In this document: positions 61,396 to 64,000 of the stretch, piece after piece
Position numbering within the stretch: the first letter of the stretch is position 1
Layout of the letters: every line of letters starts with the position of its first letter
Notes under the pieces: generated by a model
Told to the model about the DNA's origin: nothing
The model's input: only the letters and a program-made list of their open reading frames with translations
The model's database searches: none
Source: Bacteroidota bacterium
GTDB taxonomy: Bacteria; Bacteroidota; Bacteroidia; Chitinophagales; Chitinophagaceae
Assembly (NCBI GenBank): GCA_023424015.1
Contig: JAFAEM010000037.1
Location: 1-64,000, forward strand
Direction of reading: 5' to 3'
Length of the DNA: 64,000 nucleotides
Position numbers and translations under genes: made by a program

Positions 61396-62829
61396 ATGGG
61401 TACGAACCGCAGAAAATTTTTACAGCGATTAACTATTGGCGGGGGAATACTGGCCACCGGTCTTCCTTCATTTGCGGGAGATTTGGCTACCAGTGACGAA
61501 GAGATTGAAAGATCCAGCCAATGGGAAAAAAGCCGGCAACGATTTAATATGTGTGGCTATGCCGCGCCAAAGATCCCCATCGTAAAAGTGGCCATCATCG
61601 GTCTTGGCATGCGCGGATCGGATGCGGTAGGACGCCTTGGTTATATTGATGGGCTTGAAATCGTAGCGCTCTGTGATAAATATCCTGATCGTGTGGAGAA
61701 AGCGCAGCTCACACTTGAAAAAAGAGGCCGCCCCAAAGCCAAAGCATATAGCGGTGAAGATGGCTGGAAGGCTTTGTGTGAAAATAGTGATGCGGACCTT
61801 GTTTATAATGTTACCCCCTGGCATCTACATGCCCCGATTTGTTTGTATGCCATGAAAAACGGGAAACATGTGGCCACAGAAGTGAATGCAGGTTTGTCAA
61901 TCGACCAGTGCTGGGAACTGGTCGAGACCTCGGAAAAAACCAAAAAGCATTGCATGATGCTGGAAAACTGCTGCTATGATTTCTTTGAACTTCTTACCCT
62001 GAACATGGCCCGCAACGGTTTGTTTGGCGAATTGGTTCATGGTGAGGGTGCTTATATTCACGACCTAAGTAAAGACTGGTTGTTTAACAAGAAGGCCTAT
62101 GCCGACATGTGGCGTTTAAAAGAAAACTATCAGCGTAACGGTAACCTCTACCCCACACACGGTTTGGGCCCAATTGCACAATGTCTTGATATCAATCGTG
62201 GTGATAAAATGGATCACCTGGTAAGCATGAGCACTAACGATTTTACGCTGGGGAATATGGCTAACGAGATGGCTGCGAAAGATCCGTTCTTCAATGAATT
62301 TACAGGCAAACCTTACCGGGGCAACATGAATACCAGCATCATCCGCACCAGCAAGGGAAAAACGATCATGCTGCAGCACGATGTATCGACTCTCCGGCCT
62401 TATTCGCGCCTGCATACCTTAAGCGGCACAAAAGGTATTGCCCAAAAATATCCCGGACCGGAAAAGATCGCGTTTGGGCATAGCTGGATCAAAAAAGAAG
62501 AAATTGACGAACTGTACAAAAAATATACTCCGCCAATCGTGAAACATATCGGCGAGATCGCGAAAGAAGTTGGCGGGCATGGCGGCATGGACTTTATCAT
62601 GGACTGGCGCCTGATCGATTGCCTTCGAAACGGCCTGCCGCTCGACCAGGACGTGTATGATGCGGCAGCCTGGAGCTCGGTCATTCCATTAAGTGAAAGG
62701 TCTGTGGCTAAAAAGTCGCGCAGCGTGGATATACCCGATTTCACACGGGGCGCCTGGAAAACCAATAAACCGGTAGACCTTACGCTCGACGGAGGTGCTA
62801 CAACGACTGTCCGCAAAGTTCAGAAATAG
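61396..62829 (+). CDS. GH109-like Gfo/Idh/MocA oxidoreductase, Tat-exported
   Basis: The 477-residue protein has a twin-arginine signal (TNRRKFLQRLTIGGGILATG) and an N-terminal Rossmann domain with VAIIGLGMRGSDAVGRLG (about 65-82). YNVTPWHLHAPICLYAMKNGKHVATEVNAG and ENCCYDFFELLTLNMARNGLFGELVHGEGAYIHDL match the glycoside hydrolase family 109 type, which splits alpha-N-acetylgalactosaminides using NAD. The late KEVGGHGGMDFIMDWRLIDCLR motif also fits. No glycan-use genes are adjacent, so the substrate is inferred from the family. Confidence 0.88.
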   Translation: MGTNRRKFLQRLTIGGGILATGLPSFAGDLATSDEEIERSSQWEKSRQRFNMCGYAAPKIPIVKVAIIGLGMRGSDAVGRLGYIDGLEIVALCDKYPDRVEKAQLTLEKRGRPKAKAYSGEDGWKALCENSDADLVYNVTPWHLHAPICLYAMKNGKHVATEVNAGLSIDQCWELVETSEKTKKHCMMLENCCYDFFELLTLNMARNGLFGELVHGEGAYIHDLSKDWLFNKKAYADMWRLKENYQRNGNLYPTHGLGPIAQCLDINRGDKMDHLVSMSTNDFTLGNMANEMAAKDPFFNEFTGKPYRGNMNTSIIRTSKGKTIMLQHDVSTLRPYSRLHTLSGTKGIAQKYPGPEKIAFGHSWIKKEEIDELYKKYTPPIVKHIGEIAKEVGGHGGMDFIMDWRLIDCLRNGLPLDQDVYDAAAWSSVIPLSERSVAKKSRSVDIPDFTRGAWKTNKPVDLTLDGGATTTVRKVQK

Positions 62830-62874
62830 AGTTTATTTGACCTGACTGTCAGTACATAGGATCGATGGACCCAT

Positions 62875-62904
62875 AAGCTGAAGCTCATATAAGCTTCAGC
62901 TTTT
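62875..62904 (+). terminator. Terminator after the GH109-like gene
   Basis: AAGCTGAAGCT pairs with AGCTTCAGCTT across a short AT loop, followed by TTTTG. It lies about 45 bp after the stop and before the desaturase gene, which points in the same direction. Confidence 0.75.
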
Positions 62905-63114
62905 GTTTGGTTCCTTGTTTCGTCAAAAAGTTAAATATGAATTACGGGGTAACATTTAGCACAACTCATCGTTCTACAGCAGGGTGTGTTAAATAAACGA
63001 TACTAAATGATTGAAATAGTTTAGTTTTACGGGCATCTACACCACCATTTCAAATAAATAAATTGGCCGGGAAAAAAGCAAAAGTCTGATCGTTTAAAAT
63101 CACCACAGCATTCC

Positions 63115-64000
63115 ATGAAGACCCTCAGCGCCATTACTGATCCCGTATACGTTCCGAAAGAAAAGTACAGCTGGTACGATAAATTCTGGCTTCGTTACAT
63201 CAATGATCCTCGTGATCTCCCTTTCATCTACCTGCTCACGGCGATACATATCCTGGTTTTGCCGGCGGCCGTTATACTTTATACACCGCTGCTCCAGGGA
63301 TGGTACTGGTGGCTTCTATATGTGCCGTACTTCTATGTTTCACAGATGTATTTTAAAGGCCGGTTTGGATTAATGTTGCACTGCATCAGCCATCGCAAAC
63401 TTTTTAAAAAAGGTTATACCTGGATTTACAACTGGATCATCTGGGGTGTCTGCCCTTTCTTTGGTCATACGCCCGAAACCTATTTTGTGCATCATATGGC
63501 CATGCACCATGTGGAGAATAATATGGAAGATGATGCGAGCAGCACCTTACCCTACAACCGGGACAGTATTTGGGGTTTTACCCGCTACGTAGTCCGGTTC
63601 CTTTTCCTGGGCTTCAGGGATACCTTCATGTACCTGTTTTCAAGAAAAAGAAAGAAATTCTACCTCCGCCTCACATTTGGGGAAATGTCTTTTTTTGCTT
63701 TCTGCATTATCATGTGTTTCGTCAACCTGCATGCAACGCTGTGGATTTTCATTATTCCCTTTGTTTTTGCACGCATCGTGATGATGCTGGGCAACTGGGC
63801 ACAACATGCTTTTGTTGATATTAACAACCCCGAAGAAAATACAATCAATTGTATAAACACCAAATACAACAAGATCTGCTGGAATGACGGATACCACGCC
63901 GTACACCACCTTCGCCCTGCTCTTCACTATACCGACATACCCAACGAATTCCTGAAAAATAAAGACAAGTTCGCCGAGCAAAAGACATTCATATTTGATG
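63115..64000 (+). CDS. Fatty acid desaturase family protein (cut by window end)
   Basis: The open frame runs from an ATG at 63115 past the end of the window, so at least 295 residues are visible. It has about four to six membrane spans and the three histidine boxes of membrane desaturases: HCISH (about 91-95), HHMAMHH (about 128-134) and HAVHH (about 263-267). These bind the di-iron centre. Substrate could be acyl lipid or carotenoid-like. The C-terminus is missing from the window. It is not linked to other lipid genes here. Confidence 0.85.
   Translation, partial: MKTLSAITDPVYVPKEKYSWYDKFWLRYINDPRDLPFIYLLTAIHILVLPAAVILYTPLLQGWYWWLLYVPYFYVSQMYFKGRFGLMLHCISHRKLFKKGYTWIYNWIIWGVCPFFGHTPETYFVHHMAMHHVENNMEDDASSTLPYNRDSIWGFTRYVVRFLFLGFRDTFMYLFSRKRKKFYLRLTFGEMSFFAFCIIMCFVNLHATLWIFIIPFVFARIVMMLGNWAQHAFVDINNPEENTINCINTKYNKICWNDGYHAVHHLRPALHYTDIPNEFLKNKDKFAEQKTFIFD

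Overview
The window looks like a chromosomal segment of a Bacteroidota bacterium, most likely of the Chitinophagaceae type. Evidence: genes carry the Bacteroidota -7 promoter box (TAnnTTTG, seen repeatedly as TATCTTTG or TATTTTTG) and no consistent Shine-Dalgarno; the principal sigma factor is the short (~290 aa) Bacteroidota form; NuoG is the short form without a molybdopterin domain; and DUF5723, DUF4625, RMD1/DUF155, START-like and GH109 families appear. No phage, CRISPR array or intact insertion sequence was found. The species assignment is inference.

Layout. 1-528: a duplicated non-coding repeat. 529-15574 (minus strand): a complete 14-subunit complex I operon, nuoA to nuoN, interrupted between nuoE and nuoF by two unrelated genes (VOC-fold and SnoaL/DUF4440-like), with several spacers filled by 6-8 bp simple repeats. 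15710-18710 (minus): a secreted TPR protein, a PstS-like lipoprotein and a small membrane protein. 18902-29963: housekeeping and metabolic genes (LMW phosphatase, hisS, thiolase, rlmN, an Spy-like protein, two pseudouridine synthases, an RMD1 protein, a sulfhydrylase and an aldo/keto reductase), plus a candidate structured RNA at 24997-25130.

29991-45010 (minus) is a sulfur island: a YeiH-type transporter, a tRNA-Cys-like gene, a TonB-dependent receptor, a siroheme-synthase/TauE fusion, sulfite reductase hemoprotein and flavoprotein, SUMT, CysN, CysD, an APS-reductase-type CysH, a 1-Cys peroxiredoxin, an Rrf2 regulator with four clustered cysteines, and OsmC. Together these take sulfate through APS and sulfite to sulfide and make the siroheme needed for it. 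I found four copies of a 23-bp inverted repeat upstream of the TonB receptor (two), cysD and the peroxiredoxin. Two of them cover the -33 box of promoters with the same geometry. I propose this as the operator of a sulfur regulon, probably read by the Rrf2 protein.

45035-64000 holds a cation efflux protein, an LptF/LptG permease, rpoD, ffh, rpsP, rimM, a Crp-like regulator, dinB, an M20 dipeptidase, a ~930 bp gene-free stretch with repeats, an Hsp15-like protein, trmD, an outer-membrane DUF5723 protein, a GH109-like secreted enzyme and a fatty acid desaturase cut by the window edge. A ~170-183 bp MITE-like element occurs twice (44376-44544 and 59372-59554). The copies differ by exactly two heptamer units; one lies 16 bp upstream of the Rrf2 start and the other supplies the stop codon of the DUF5723 gene.
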